Positions 1 through 9,973 are shown, numbered from the stretch's first letter. The stretch is 44,131 nucleotides of DNA from Microcaldota archaeon (GCA_021821445.1 JAKACK010000008.1:1-44131), one strand, 5' to 3'. Notes: generated by a model not told the origin, from the sequence alone. Numbers and translations are program-made.

Positions 1-140
1 CCCCCAACTGTAAATTTTAGAGGTTCTCCATCAAAATTTGAATCGAATTCAGTTCCATCTTCAAATGTTCCTTTGTAGAATACACTTACTTTATCTCCTA
101 TTTCAACTGGTTTTTTAGATTTGTTGTTTTCATCTACCAT
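1..140 (-). CDS. FKBP-type peptidyl-prolyl isomerase, N-terminal part (runs off window edge)
   Basis: Reverse complement from ATG at 140 reads MVDENNKSKKPVEIGDKVSVFYKGTFEDGTEFDSNFDGEPLKFTVGG, a typical FKBP start; similar to the FKBP at 6581..7177. Confidence 0.85.
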   Translation of the reverse strand, partial: MVDENNKSKKPVEIGDKVSVFYKGTFEDGTEFDSNFDGEPLKFTVG

Positions 141-156
141 TTTATTACCTCATTTA

Positions 157-176
157 GTACATGAAAATTCATGTAC
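157..176. promoter_or_regulatory. 20-bp dyad GTACATGAA-AA-TTCATGTAC upstream of the FKBP gene
   Basis: Perfect 9-bp arms with 2-nt spacer, 16 bp upstream of the FKBP start codon. Confidence 0.5.
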
Positions 177-293
177 ATTAGGAGTTTATCCCAAAAACAT
201 AAAAAAGGTTACCGCAATACTATTTATATGGCTAAAATCAATATTTGATAAAAATAATCAAAACCCATATAAAAATATTTTTTAGTGAGAAAA

Positions 294-809
294 ATGCCAA
301 AAACATTTGATGATGATTTAGTTTATTCAAAAAGCATACTTGATGATTGTATAAATATAGATGATGCTATATCAGATAATTCTAAAATAAAATATGATCT
401 TAAAAAAGGAATTCATTATATCTGTTTAGAAGATGATAAAAAAATAGTGATATCGGAAAATAACATTAACTTAGAACTTTATAAATTGAAATCGAAATTT
501 ATAATAAAAGGTATTGGCCTATTGATAAAAATGTATTCTTTAATAGATAAAAAAGATGTTATCAGTATGAAAGAAATATCTAATATTTTGGTAGATTTTT
601 CCAATAGGTACCCAGCTGAAACTGAACTCGTACTCTTAGCTCATAAAAGGGCTAAAATAAATAATATAGAAAGTACCGCTTTTTTAATTTATTTAAATAA
701 AAATACAAAGATTGATAGTATGATAAAAGAGAAGGTTAGAAAGGATTACCAGAATGTATTCAATCAAGAGTTACAAGATAGTATGGATAATAATTTCAGT
801 ACCAAATAA
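294..809 (+). CDS. hypothetical protein
   Basis: ORF track 285..809 (GTG at 285); ATG at 294 is the more likely start; no family recognised. Confidence 0.6.
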   Translation: MPKTFDDDLVYSKSILDDCINIDDAISDNSKIKYDLKKGIHYICLEDDKKIVISENNINLELYKLKSKFIIKGIGLLIKMYSLIDKKDVISMKEISNILVDFSNRYPAETELVLLAHKRAKINNIESTAFLIYLNKNTKIDSMIKEKVRKDYQNVFNQELQDSMDNNFSTK

Positions 810-864
810 TAAACAATTTTTATAGAAATCTTTAAATTTAAAAGAACTAATTTTATTGGTAAAT

Positions 865-1716
865 ATGAAAATCTTGTCTTTGCCCTCTTCACAGGAGCTT
901 GCCTTAAAAATTGCAAACAGGATGGATTGCAAAATAGCTGATTATAAATCTGTTAGATTTCCAGATGGTGAAATTTACACAAAAATAGATACACCATTAG
1001 AAGGTGAAATGGTAATTGTAATAGGAAATACAAATACAGATTCTAATATTATATCTTATCTACTCTTATTGGATGCTGTAAAAGAGGAAAATCCTAAAGA
1101 ATTAATCGCATTTATACCATATTTTGGTTATGCGAGGCAACATAAATTGTACAATAAAGGTGAAGCTATAGCATCAAAAGTTATGACAAAATCAATAGAT
1201 AATTTTGCAGATAAAATAATTGCTGTGGAGCTTCACGATGAACAAACTCTGAATTATACAAATAAACCTTTTATAAATTTAAAAATAAAAAAACCTGTAT
1301 TTAACTTCTTTAAAGATAAGGGTATAGATTATGTAATATCACCCGATGATGGTGGATATCAAAGAGCTAATGATATGGCGAATTTGCTTGGATGCAATGC
1401 TTATTATATAGATAAAAAAAGAATAGATGCAGATACAGTAGAAATGAAATTGCCGGAAGTAGAATTTAAAAATAAAAATATTCTATTACTAGATGATATG
1501 ATATCTACAGGACATACAATGCTAAATGCTATAAATTTGATTTCAAATAAAGGAGCTAAAAAAATATATTGCTGCGCTATACACGGTATATTTGCAGAAA
1601 ACAGTGATAAACTTATAAAAGAAAAAATTGATGAGATTGTAGTAACCGACACCATACAAAGTGAGTACAGTAAATTATCAGTAGCTGATGAATTTGTAAA
1701 ATTATTTGAAAAATAG
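865..1716 (+). CDS. prs: ribose-phosphate pyrophosphokinase
   Basis: FPDGEIYTKI, IPYFGYARQHK and ILLLDDMISTGHTM (PRPP-binding) motifs; ORF track starts at a TTG at 856, ATG at 865 more likely. Confidence 0.93.
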   Translation: MKILSLPSSQELALKIANRMDCKIADYKSVRFPDGEIYTKIDTPLEGEMVIVIGNTNTDSNIISYLLLLDAVKEENPKELIAFIPYFGYARQHKLYNKGEAIASKVMTKSIDNFADKIIAVELHDEQTLNYTNKPFINLKIKKPVFNFFKDKGIDYVISPDDGGYQRANDMANLLGCNAYYIDKKRIDADTVEMKLPEVEFKNKNILLLDDMISTGHTMLNAINLISNKGAKKIYCCAIHGIFAENSDKLIKEKIDEIVVTDTIQSEYSKLSVADEFVKLFEK

Positions 1717-1758
1717 CCTGTTAATTATTTAAAATAAAAGAAAAAATAAAATTATTAT

Positions 1759-2325
1759 TCAATTTTTTAAAGTGCTCAAATCTTTTATTATTTGATCAAC
1801 TTTCTTTGAAAGCTCTTCATCGGATTTAAACTGCTCTGAATTTTCTAGTAGGTAACTCACCTCATTTGATATATTATCCAATTGTGAGCTGATATTGTAT
1901 TTTTTTAGATACTCGGATGTTTCTAATTCTGTATGTCTCTTGAACATTCCCATAAATGGATCTGATATCTCTTTTATCAATTCAGACCCTTTATCTGTTA
2001 TTGAATAATATTTTATTCCTTTTTCTTCTTTCATACTGAGATATCCCTCTTCATACAGATCTTTTAAAGCTGGATATATATTTCCAGGTGATGGTCTCCT
2101 TCTTCCTTCAGTAACATCACTTATTGTTTCTATTATCTGAGCTCCATTTATCTCTCCTTCTCTAGCCATTTTTAGTATCATGTATTTTATACCGATAAAC
2201 CCACCGATATGATGCATATGGTGCATCCCCATCATACCTTCATGGCAACCTTTTCTATGCATCCTTCCGTGCATCTTTCCTTCTCTACCCTCTTCATTTC
2301 CCATTTCATTCATATTTCCATTCAT
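1759..2325 (-). CDS. PadR family transcriptional regulator with Met/His-rich N-terminus
   Basis: PSPGNIYPALKDLYEEGYLSMKEEKGIKYYSITDKG is the PadR winged-helix signature; N-terminal MHGRMHRKGCHEGMMGMHHMHH. Confidence 0.88.
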   Translation of the reverse strand: MNGNMNEMGNEEGREGKMHGRMHRKGCHEGMMGMHHMHHIGGFIGIKYMILKMAREGEINGAQIIETISDVTEGRRRPSPGNIYPALKDLYEEGYLSMKEEKGIKYYSITDKGSELIKEISDPFMGMFKRHTELETSEYLKKYNISSQLDNISNEVSYLLENSEQFKSDEELSKKVDQIIKDLSTLKN

Positions 2326-2333
2326 GTTATCAC

Positions 2334-2361
2334 ATCTAAATATAGATATCTATATTTAGAT
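2334..2361. promoter_or_regulatory. 28-bp perfect palindrome, candidate autoregulatory operator
   Basis: ATCTAAATATAGATATCTATATTTAGAT is its own reverse complement; each 14-bp half is itself an ATCTA-N4-TAGAT dyad; ends 8 bp from the padR start codon. Confidence 0.7.
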
Positions 2362-2407
2362 ATTTATATGTTTCTATTTTGAAAGGGTTTGCAGATAAAA
2401 ATAAAAA

Positions 2408-4969
2408 TCAAAGTTTATTCCTTTTTATAAAATTAATATTTATTCTCATTAATTCCATAGATTTAGCGACCTGTAGAGCTATAACTTCACTTGGTTTATT
2501 AACTCTGAAGAAATCCTCAACATCCTTTAGAATTACAGGATCTGACACCAATTCAAGATTTTTGAATAAGGATGTTCTAAATGAAGAATTAGGTGAATAG
2601 ACCTTTTCTATTTTACTCCAATTATCCTTTATCCATTCCCATACAACCTTCTTACCATAAGGATTCCCTATGAAATGCTTAACTGTATTAGAAGCTATAT
2701 TACCGGACATTATTGATGGGATCACATAAGAATTCTGCAATTTTACATATTTAGAAAATGAGAAGTCTAAAGCTTCCTTATCAATTTTCTCATTTTTAAA
2801 TAATCCTAATGATATCAGCAGCTTTAAACTTTCTTCTTGGACCGTCTCTTTTTTGTAAAGTTCCATTAACTGTTTGAATTCTGTTTCTCCACCGTTTAAC
2901 GCTATTATTGAGTAAACTGCAGATGTCAAAGTGGGACTTACACTTTTTATATTTTTAAATAGGTCTCTTGCCTTCTTAACAATTGGTTTATAACCTAATA
3001 AACCTAAGTTATACAGTACATTAAGTCTGAATATGTCATCAGTATCATTTTTAGGTACAAAATCCCAATTGTACTTTTTATATTGCTTTTCAAGATACCA
3101 AAGCATTATTTCCTCTATTTTCTTATTTCCTTTATCTTTATACGCTAATGTATTAATTACATTTAAGGAATCTAATAGCAAATTGTTGGCAGGATAACTT
3201 ACATTGTACAAATATTTCTTTATTAATTCAAAATAGTAATCTAAGGTTATATTTCCAGATCTTACAAAATTATAAAGGTCATTTACTATACCCCATTCAT
3301 CTATACCATTTAATTTTCCCGATTTAATCTCCTCGCAAATGGCTTCTAAGGATGGTTTATCATACATTACTCTGTAAATTCCCTTCTGCTGATAATTAAG
3401 TTTGAATGGCTTACCTTTAACGTCTTCTATTTTATCCACTCTATCCTTTAACATCTTATATTTTATGCTTTTATCTCCAATTAAATTGTATCTTATTGGT
3501 ATATCCCATTTTATATTTGTACTTTTATCATTATCTAATAAGAACCTTTTCTGCTCTAATTTTACCAAATTTTTATTTTTGGATACCATTACCAATGGAT
3601 AGCCACCTTTTGTAATCCAGTTCTTTATCATCCCTTTTACATCTGAATTAATATGCCTATCCTTAGCTGCTTTATCCAAGCTGTACCATAAATCTTCTTT
3701 TGTTGTGTTTGAATATATATGAGAATTTATATATTCTATTAAACCTTGCCTGAATGTTTCTGCTCCTAAGTAATCCTCAATCATAGATAGTACACTGGAA
3801 CCCTTTTCATAGCTTATCACATCAAATATTGAATTTATCTTTGCAGGGCTTTCTACCTTAACACTTATAGGGTGGGTATTCTTAAGTTGATCATAGAATA
3901 AAGCATCTTTAATTTCATTCTCATAAAACTGATACTTTACACCTATATCTGGAAGGGTTGCATCTACCGCTTTATAACTCATAAATGTGGCAAAACTCTC
4001 ATTCAGCCATAAATCATCCCACCATTTCATAGTTACCAAATCACCAAACCACTGGTGAGCTAATTCGTGAGCTATTGTTATTGAAACTCTTTCTTTTGTT
4101 ATTGAAGATGATTTGTTTGTTGCGAATATCGCTGTATCCCTGAATGTTATAGCACCCCAATTTTCCATAGCACCTGCTGAAAAATCTGGTACCGCAATCA
4201 AATCCATCTTTGGTAAGGGGTAATCTATGTTGAAGTATTTGAAATAAAATGACATGAACTTTTTTGTATACTCTAAAGCGAGTTTTGCATATGCCTTCTT
4301 TCCTGGAATTGTCAACACTCTTAAAGGTAAGTTTCCAACTTTTCCCGATACAGATTCGAAATCCCCTACACCCAAATATACTAAATAGGTAGACATCAAA
4401 GGTGTAGTTTTAAAAGTTACTAATTTCATCCCTTTAGATCTTTTTATGGATGATTTTATTGGCATATTAGAAACAGCTTCTAAACTTTGATTTATTATAA
4501 ATGATATATCAAAAGTTGCTTTGAAATTTGGTTCATCAAAGCATGGAAATGCGGCTCTAGCATCACTTGGTTCAAATTGTGAAGATAATAGATACTTCTC
4601 TTTTCCTTTTTCAGTATAAGAACTTTTATAAAAACCATACATTTGGTCATTATTTTTACCTTTAAAATTAAGCACTAATTTTACTAACCCTATCATTTTC
4701 TTTGGGAGTTTAAAAGTTACTGTTTCATCTAATTTATCTACTTTATAAGTCACTTTAAATTCTTTATTATCTTTAATTAAGAGAGCTTTTGTTATCTCAA
4801 TTTCTTTGGAATTTAATCTTATCTTATCGGTTTTATCTGATAAATTGATTGATATTTGTTCATCACCAAGAAATGTAAAGGTCTTAAAATCTGGCTTGAA
4901 GATTAAATTATAATTTAGAGGAGTTATATTTTCGTCTAATCTTTTGTATATATCCACCATATTTATCAT
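2408..4969 (-). CDS. M1 family zinc aminopeptidase
   Basis: GAMENWGA and HELAHQWFGDLVTMKWWDDLWLNE (HExxH...E) motifs. Confidence 0.95.
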   Translation of the reverse strand: MINMVDIYKRLDENITPLNYNLIFKPDFKTFTFLGDEQISINLSDKTDKIRLNSKEIEITKALLIKDNKEFKVTYKVDKLDETVTFKLPKKMIGLVKLVLNFKGKNNDQMYGFYKSSYTEKGKEKYLLSSQFEPSDARAAFPCFDEPNFKATFDISFIINQSLEAVSNMPIKSSIKRSKGMKLVTFKTTPLMSTYLVYLGVGDFESVSGKVGNLPLRVLTIPGKKAYAKLALEYTKKFMSFYFKYFNIDYPLPKMDLIAVPDFSAGAMENWGAITFRDTAIFATNKSSSITKERVSITIAHELAHQWFGDLVTMKWWDDLWLNESFATFMSYKAVDATLPDIGVKYQFYENEIKDALFYDQLKNTHPISVKVESPAKINSIFDVISYEKGSSVLSMIEDYLGAETFRQGLIEYINSHIYSNTTKEDLWYSLDKAAKDRHINSDVKGMIKNWITKGGYPLVMVSKNKNLVKLEQKRFLLDNDKSTNIKWDIPIRYNLIGDKSIKYKMLKDRVDKIEDVKGKPFKLNYQQKGIYRVMYDKPSLEAICEEIKSGKLNGIDEWGIVNDLYNFVRSGNITLDYYFELIKKYLYNVSYPANNLLLDSLNVINTLAYKDKGNKKIEEIMLWYLEKQYKKYNWDFVPKNDTDDIFRLNVLYNLGLLGYKPIVKKARDLFKNIKSVSPTLTSAVYSIIALNGGETEFKQLMELYKKETVQEESLKLLISLGLFKNEKIDKEALDFSFSKYVKLQNSYVIPSIMSGNIASNTVKHFIGNPYGKKVVWEWIKDNWSKIEKVYSPNSSFRTSLFKNLELVSDPVILKDVEDFFRVNKPSEVIALQVAKSMELMRININFIKRNKL

Positions 4970-5125
4970 TATTAATAATCGCTAAATAATTAAAAACATT
5001 TAGTACAGAAGATTCTAATTTTATAACATAAAAATTGATTTTCAGAAATTATAAAAGAGTGTCTGTCAAATAATAATTTGATTTAATAATTTTATTGAAA
5101 TTATATTAATTGTTTAGGGAATAAA

Positions 5126-6505
5126 ATGGTTGATAATTCGTATACACTTAAGAGAGTACTTGGCTTAAAAGAATCTGTTATAATAAATTTAGGCGCAATT
5201 ATAGGTGCAGGCATATTTGTTATAATAGGTTTAGCTGCAGCTAAAGCTGGACCTGCAATTGTATTATCCATATTTATTTCTGCATTAATTGCAATATTCA
5301 CAGGGTTAAGTTTTTCAGAGATAGCGCAGCATGTATCAAAAGAAGGTGGTGTGTATGAATATGCAAAAGAGACCTTCAGACCATCTGCGGGTTTTGTTGG
5401 AGGTACTATGTGGACTTTTTCAAATATGATTGCATTATCTGCAGTTTCATTAAGTCTTGGAAGTTATGTGAATGCTCTTTTTGGTATACATGTTGATACG
5501 ATAATATATGCGATCTCAGTTATAATCTTGTTCGCATCTTTGAATATAGCAGGTATAAAGAATTCCACTAAAACACTCACAGCTTTGGTACTGATAAACC
5601 TTTTAGTACTCGCTATTTTCATAATATCAGGTTTGTTTTACTTTAATGCATCGCACTTTTCTAATTTTATACCTAATGGATTTGGAGGTATATTGGCAGG
5701 TTCAGCACTTATATTTTTCGCTTTTACGGGTTTTTCAAGGATAACAACTGTTGGTGATGAGGTTAAGGATCCAGAAAAAACAATACCTAAAGCTATCATA
5801 TTATCCATAATCATATCTTCAATTCTTTATGCTGCAATAGCAATTGTGGCTGTTGGACTGGTTAATACAAGTGTATTGGGGCATGCAGCAGCTCCATTAT
5901 CAACTGCAATAGCTATAATAAAGAATCCTTATTTGGATGCGATAATTGCGATTGGTGGTATAACAGCAACTGCGGGTGTTATACTCACAGGTATCTTGGG
6001 AACTAGTAGGGTACTTTACGCTATGGGTAGGGATAATGAGATTCCATCTAAATTTGGTTATGTTGATAAATATTCAACACCTTTATATTCGATACTTCTT
6101 TCTACAGTAATAAGCTTGATATTCGTATATTTTGTATCTTTCTCAACCATTATAGAGGCATCAAATGTATCTGTATTAATAGCTTATATAATAATAAACT
6201 TTTCAGCGATAGTTCTTTGGAATAAAATTAAAAAAGAGGATAATCCACAAAAATTAAGAGAACATAAATATTTCTTCCTCATACCGTCGATAGGTATTTT
6301 GACCATATTAATCACAATATCGTATTTAGGTATTCATGCGATTGAGATAAGTTTGGCTGTTTTATTCATAATCTCCTTAATATATTACCTAAGGTACATC
6401 TTATTTACTGAAGGATACATAAAAGTGGTAAATAAAAGAATACCAAGGATAAGCTTAGTTAGGGTTATAGGTAAAAGCAGAGCGGTAATCAAAAAAGATC
6501 TTTGA
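5126..6505 (+). CDS. APC family amino acid permease
   Basis: N-terminal GAIIGAGIFVIIG motif, about 12 hydrophobic segments, FSRITTVGDEVKDPEKTIPKAI. Confidence 0.9.
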   Translation: MVDNSYTLKRVLGLKESVIINLGAIIGAGIFVIIGLAAAKAGPAIVLSIFISALIAIFTGLSFSEIAQHVSKEGGVYEYAKETFRPSAGFVGGTMWTFSNMIALSAVSLSLGSYVNALFGIHVDTIIYAISVIILFASLNIAGIKNSTKTLTALVLINLLVLAIFIISGLFYFNASHFSNFIPNGFGGILAGSALIFFAFTGFSRITTVGDEVKDPEKTIPKAIILSIIISSILYAAIAIVAVGLVNTSVLGHAAAPLSTAIAIIKNPYLDAIIAIGGITATAGVILTGILGTSRVLYAMGRDNEIPSKFGYVDKYSTPLYSILLSTVISLIFVYFVSFSTIIEASNVSVLIAYIIINFSAIVLWNKIKKEDNPQKLREHKYFFLIPSIGILTILITISYLGIHAIEISLAVLFIISLIYYLRYILFTEGYIKVVNKRIPRISLVRVIGKSRAVIKKDL

Positions 6506-6580
6506 TTTACACAATTTATTATTTGTTTATTTAGGATATCTTTAAATTAGTTAGCAGAAAAATTAATATGGTGATTTAAA

Positions 6581-7177
6581 ATGTCAGAGGATATTAACCA
6601 AAAAGGAGCAACGGATAATAGCAAGAATAACAACTCTAATGTTAAACTTGAAAAGAAAGGATTTAAAATTTCTTATGTAATTGGAATAATCGTGATTTTA
6701 GCGTTTATAGTTATAGTTTACAGTTATATTAGAAATTATACAACTAGCCCTACACCATCTGCACAGGTAGTATCTGCTGGTGACAATATAAGTGTATATT
6801 ATACAGGAAGTTATGTAAATGGAACTGTATTCCAATCAAATTTTAATGGAACACCTTTAAACTTCACAGTTGGATCTGGTGAATTAATAAAAGGATTTGG
6901 AGATGCTGTATTGGGAATGAAAGTTGGTCAAATTAAAACGGTCACAATACCTGAAAATGAAGCTTATGGTCCTGTAAACCAAAGTCTTATAAATGTAGTC
7001 CCATTGTCCGAATTTAAAAACCAAACCGTAAATGTCGGAAGTATTATAACAGATTCTTCTGGAGCGAGAGGTATAGTTATTAATAAAACAGATACAAATG
7101 TAACTGTTAATTTCAATTCTCCATTAGCAGGTAAAACTTTGGTCTTTAAAATAGAGGTTTTGAATATATCAAAGTAA
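6581..7177 (+). CDS. membrane-anchored FKBP-type peptidyl-prolyl isomerase
   Basis: N-terminal TM segment (ISYVIGIIVILAFIVIVYSYI), then FKBP domain DNISVYYTGSYVNGTVFQSNF...GSGELIKGFGDAVLGMKVGQIKTVTIPENEAYG. Confidence 0.92.
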   Translation: MSEDINQKGATDNSKNNNSNVKLEKKGFKISYVIGIIVILAFIVIVYSYIRNYTTSPTPSAQVVSAGDNISVYYTGSYVNGTVFQSNFNGTPLNFTVGSGELIKGFGDAVLGMKVGQIKTVTIPENEAYGPVNQSLINVVPLSEFKNQTVNVGSIITDSSGARGIVINKTDTNVTVNFNSPLAGKTLVFKIEVLNISK

Positions 7178-7243
7178 TTTGTTTTATTTTGAATTATTTT
7201 TCTATTTTTTAACTAATAAAAATTATATTTATAAGATGATATA

Positions 7244-7642
7244 ATGTTTGTAAACAAGGATACCGTTATGGTTTACGATACAGATTATCAGGGAGTCGCG
7301 CATTATGCCGCATATTATAGATTCTTTACTGACGCGATAGAAAACTATAAAAAACAGGTTTTAGGAATTGATATAAATGCGGTGAGTAATGAATTGTGGT
7401 TTGTAGTTGTGGAATCAAAAGCGCAGTATTACAAATCATTACACATAAATGATGTGATATCTGTTGAACTTAACCCTGTTGTATCTGATTCAAAAAAGAG
7501 TATAACTTTTAATCTTAAGATAAAAATAGACAAAACAGGAGAAACTGCCACGGAGGGATATTTGACTATGGTTTCAATAAACCCAAAAGTTTGGAAATCT
7601 GTTGAGATGCCGCAGAATTTAATTGAAAAATTTAAATCATAA
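7244..7642 (+). CDS. acyl-CoA thioesterase, 4-hydroxybenzoyl-CoA thioesterase-like (hot-dog fold)
   Basis: VYDTDYQGVAHYAAYYRFFTDAIENY matches the YbgC/4HBT active-site motif. Confidence 0.85.
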   Translation: MFVNKDTVMVYDTDYQGVAHYAAYYRFFTDAIENYKKQVLGIDINAVSNELWFVVVESKAQYYKSLHINDVISVELNPVVSDSKKSITFNLKIKIDKTGETATEGYLTMVSINPKVWKSVEMPQNLIEKFKS

Positions 7643-7777
7643 TTACCAAACGTAACCTTTATCAGAGCAGTCAAGTTCAGCTCCGCAATTAGAACATTTC
7701 AGATGGCATGCTTGCATATGAAACATTTTATAGCCACAAAGAGGGCATAATTCAAAATCATTTTCAATAATATTCAT
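7643..7777 (-). CDS. small zinc-ribbon protein (44 aa), not in the ORF track
   Basis: Translation MNIIENDFELCPLCGYKMFHMQACHLKCSNCGAELDCSDKGYVW with two CxxC knuckles; stop abuts the thioesterase stop. Confidence 0.8.
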   Translation of the reverse strand: MNIIENDFELCPLCGYKMFHMQACHLKCSNCGAELDCSDKGYVW

Positions 7778-7798
7778 AAAATCAAAATCTAAAAATTT

Positions 7799-7909
7799 TT
7801 ACCTTAAAAAGTCTCTGTAGTATAGTAGTAAAAATGCTTTTGATTCCATATCTGCATCTTCAGTAATATTTTTTCTATTTTTATAATCTTTTGCCATTTC
7901 GGTTGTCAT
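7799..7909 (-). CDS. small ORF (36 aa), possible operon partner of the zinc ribbon
   Basis: MTTEMAKDYKNRKNITEDADMESKAFLLLYYRDFLR*; same strand, 21 bp upstream of the zinc-ribbon start. Confidence 0.5.
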   Translation of the reverse strand: MTTEMAKDYKNRKNITEDADMESKAFLLLYYRDFLR

Positions 7910-8032
7910 AAAATCACAATATTATATTTTATTAATGGTATTTATTAATATTGTATAAGTTTTACATTTGAATAATAAAATTTGATAAATAGAAATAGAA
8001 TTTAACAAAATATATTAATACCAATATAAAAA

Positions 8033-9232
8033 TCAAAATACTTTATATTCTCCTGCCAACATACCTTTTGTTAAAAATATTATATTGTCAAGTTCTTCTT
8101 GTGCTAAGTCGCTTACCTTCTTTTTTACTTTTTCAATATCTTCAGGTTTTTCGGCTGAAAGAGATATGTTCAAGTGTTTTGGATCGTTTATTGGTCTTCC
8201 TATCTGTGATACTAAATTTACATTACATTCGCTTATTTCAGGAAATGATGTTATTATATCATTTGCTAACTCATTCGCAAATATATTATATATTTTTCCT
8301 ATGTGGTTTACAGAATTTTTTCCAGCTGCAGCCTCTAAACTCATCGTTCTGAAAGGTGTTATTATTCCATTTACTCTGTTTCCCCTTCCAACAGATCCAT
8401 CATCTCCAGATTCACAGCTCAATCCAGATTTTGTAAGATAAACAACAGAATTCTTTATATCGTCCCCATTATTTATAACAACTTCTACATCATCCTTGGT
8501 TATTTTCTTAGCGTTATTCAGTATATCTTCTTTTATTTCATTTTTATAAGCTTCATATTCACCAACACTGGAGAAATATTTTGATACAAACGCTATTGCT
8601 ACCGTTAAGGTTATACTTTTTTTATCTCTAACTCCCATAACCTTTACATCTTCGCCAACTGCCGGTTTCTTATCTTTATACTCAGCAGAATTAAGCATAT
8701 GCTCAGTTTCAATGACTAATCTTTCGGTAGGTGTAAAAGGTGCAAATCCAACTCCAAAAGATGTATCATTTGCTAAAGGCATATCTGTATGTCTATTAAA
8801 TATATTTGTAAGATCTGCTGATCCTTTAACTATCTTTGACATATAAGTTACCTCATTGTCAACATCTAAAAATCGGGTATTCTTTCTTAAGTATTCTTTT
8901 GCTGTATCCAAAGCAATTTGATCAACAGGTATATTTACACCGTTATAATTTTGTATTGCTCTACCAGTCATTATTACCTCTATTGGCCTTATTATTTCGG
9001 CACTGTCGAATGTAACGTTTGATGATCCTCCAATTATCAAACCTTTATCAACATTGTGATGAAGTACCTCACCGAATTCGTCCAAGTATGCTTTTGATAA
9101 GGCTAAACTCACACTATCCATTATACCGTCAATCAAACTATCTGGATGTCCTATACCTTTTCTTTCAACATACTCTACAGGTTGCTTATATAAAGGAATT
9201 GAACCATTTTCTGAAACTCTAATATTCGCCAT
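8033..9232 (-). CDS. mat: archaeal-type S-adenosylmethionine synthetase
   Basis: ERKGIGHPDSLIDGIMD, GRGNRVNGIITPFRTMSLEAAAGKNSVNHIGKIYN. Confidence 0.95.
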   Translation of the reverse strand: MANIRVSENGSIPLYKQPVEYVERKGIGHPDSLIDGIMDSVSLALSKAYLDEFGEVLHHNVDKGLIIGGSSNVTFDSAEIIRPIEVIMTGRAIQNYNGVNIPVDQIALDTAKEYLRKNTRFLDVDNEVTYMSKIVKGSADLTNIFNRHTDMPLANDTSFGVGFAPFTPTERLVIETEHMLNSAEYKDKKPAVGEDVKVMGVRDKKSITLTVAIAFVSKYFSSVGEYEAYKNEIKEDILNNAKKITKDDVEVVINNGDDIKNSVVYLTKSGLSCESGDDGSVGRGNRVNGIITPFRTMSLEAAAGKNSVNHIGKIYNIFANELANDIITSFPEISECNVNLVSQIGRPINDPKHLNISLSAEKPEDIEKVKKKVSDLAQEELDNIIFLTKGMLAGEYKVF

Positions 9233-9343
9233 ATTTACACCAATTTATTAATTCATTATTTAAAATATCTTTAAGAATAAGTATGTATCAAATTTTTATC
9301 TTAATAAATTTTCTACATTATTTATAAATATAAAAAAAATAAA

Positions 9344-9973
9344 TTAATTATAACGTAATCTCTTCTTAAATATCTCAAGATTTTTACTTGCTCTTTGAAG
9401 TGCTTTAATCCTAGATGCATCCTTTTCATGATAAATCATTTCATCTATATAACTTAAATTTTCAAGAATTTTTTCATCTTTTCTTTCAAATTCTTTTGGA
9501 TTGAATTTTATTTTATTTACTTTATGCATTTCCAAACCTAATCTCTCTTTTGAATCTGTTTTAAAAGTTAAACGCAAACTCAAGGAATTTCCTTCTGAAT
9601 GATATTTTTTTTCTATTATGAGGTCCTCTGATTTAATTTCAGATAGTGTATCTAATTTTTGTATAACTTCTGTTTTTAAATTTTCATCTTCTGGTACTAA
9701 TTCAAATAACTTTTTATCTTTTGTCTTTATAAAATATAAGAAATCATACTTAAATACAGGTTTACCTTCTTCTGCAGTTATTTTTGTAAATAATTTTTTT
9801 GATATTGTTATTCTATCAGAATTATTTATATGATCCAATAAATTTTTATCACCTTTAATTATAAAAGGTATAGTATCCTTATCACTAGATATAAAATAAC
9901 TTATCGAAATTTGATAGTCCTTACTTTTATTACCAACACTCATATCCATAATTCCACCGATATATTCAGTCAA
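9344..9973 (-). CDS. hypothetical protein
   Basis: Long ORF in a compact region; no family recognised. Confidence 0.55.
   Translation of the reverse strand: MTEYIGGIMDMSVGNKSKDYQISISYFISSDKDTIPFIIKGDKNLLDHINNSDRITISKKLFTKITAEEGKPVFKYDFLYFIKTKDKKLFELVPEDENLKTEVIQKLDTLSEIKSEDLIIEKKYHSEGNSLSLRLTFKTDSKERLGLEMHKVNKIKFNPKEFERKDEKILENLSYIDEMIYHEKDASRIKALQRASKNLEIFKKRLRYN

Noticed and set aside
2379-2600. 73-aa plus-strand ORF
   Set aside because: Antisense to the 3' end of the M1 aminopeptidase gene; no independent coding signal
8068-8441. Plus-strand ORFs opposite AdoMet synthetase (94 aa, 118 aa)
   Set aside because: Fully antisense to a confident conserved gene; low-complexity translations
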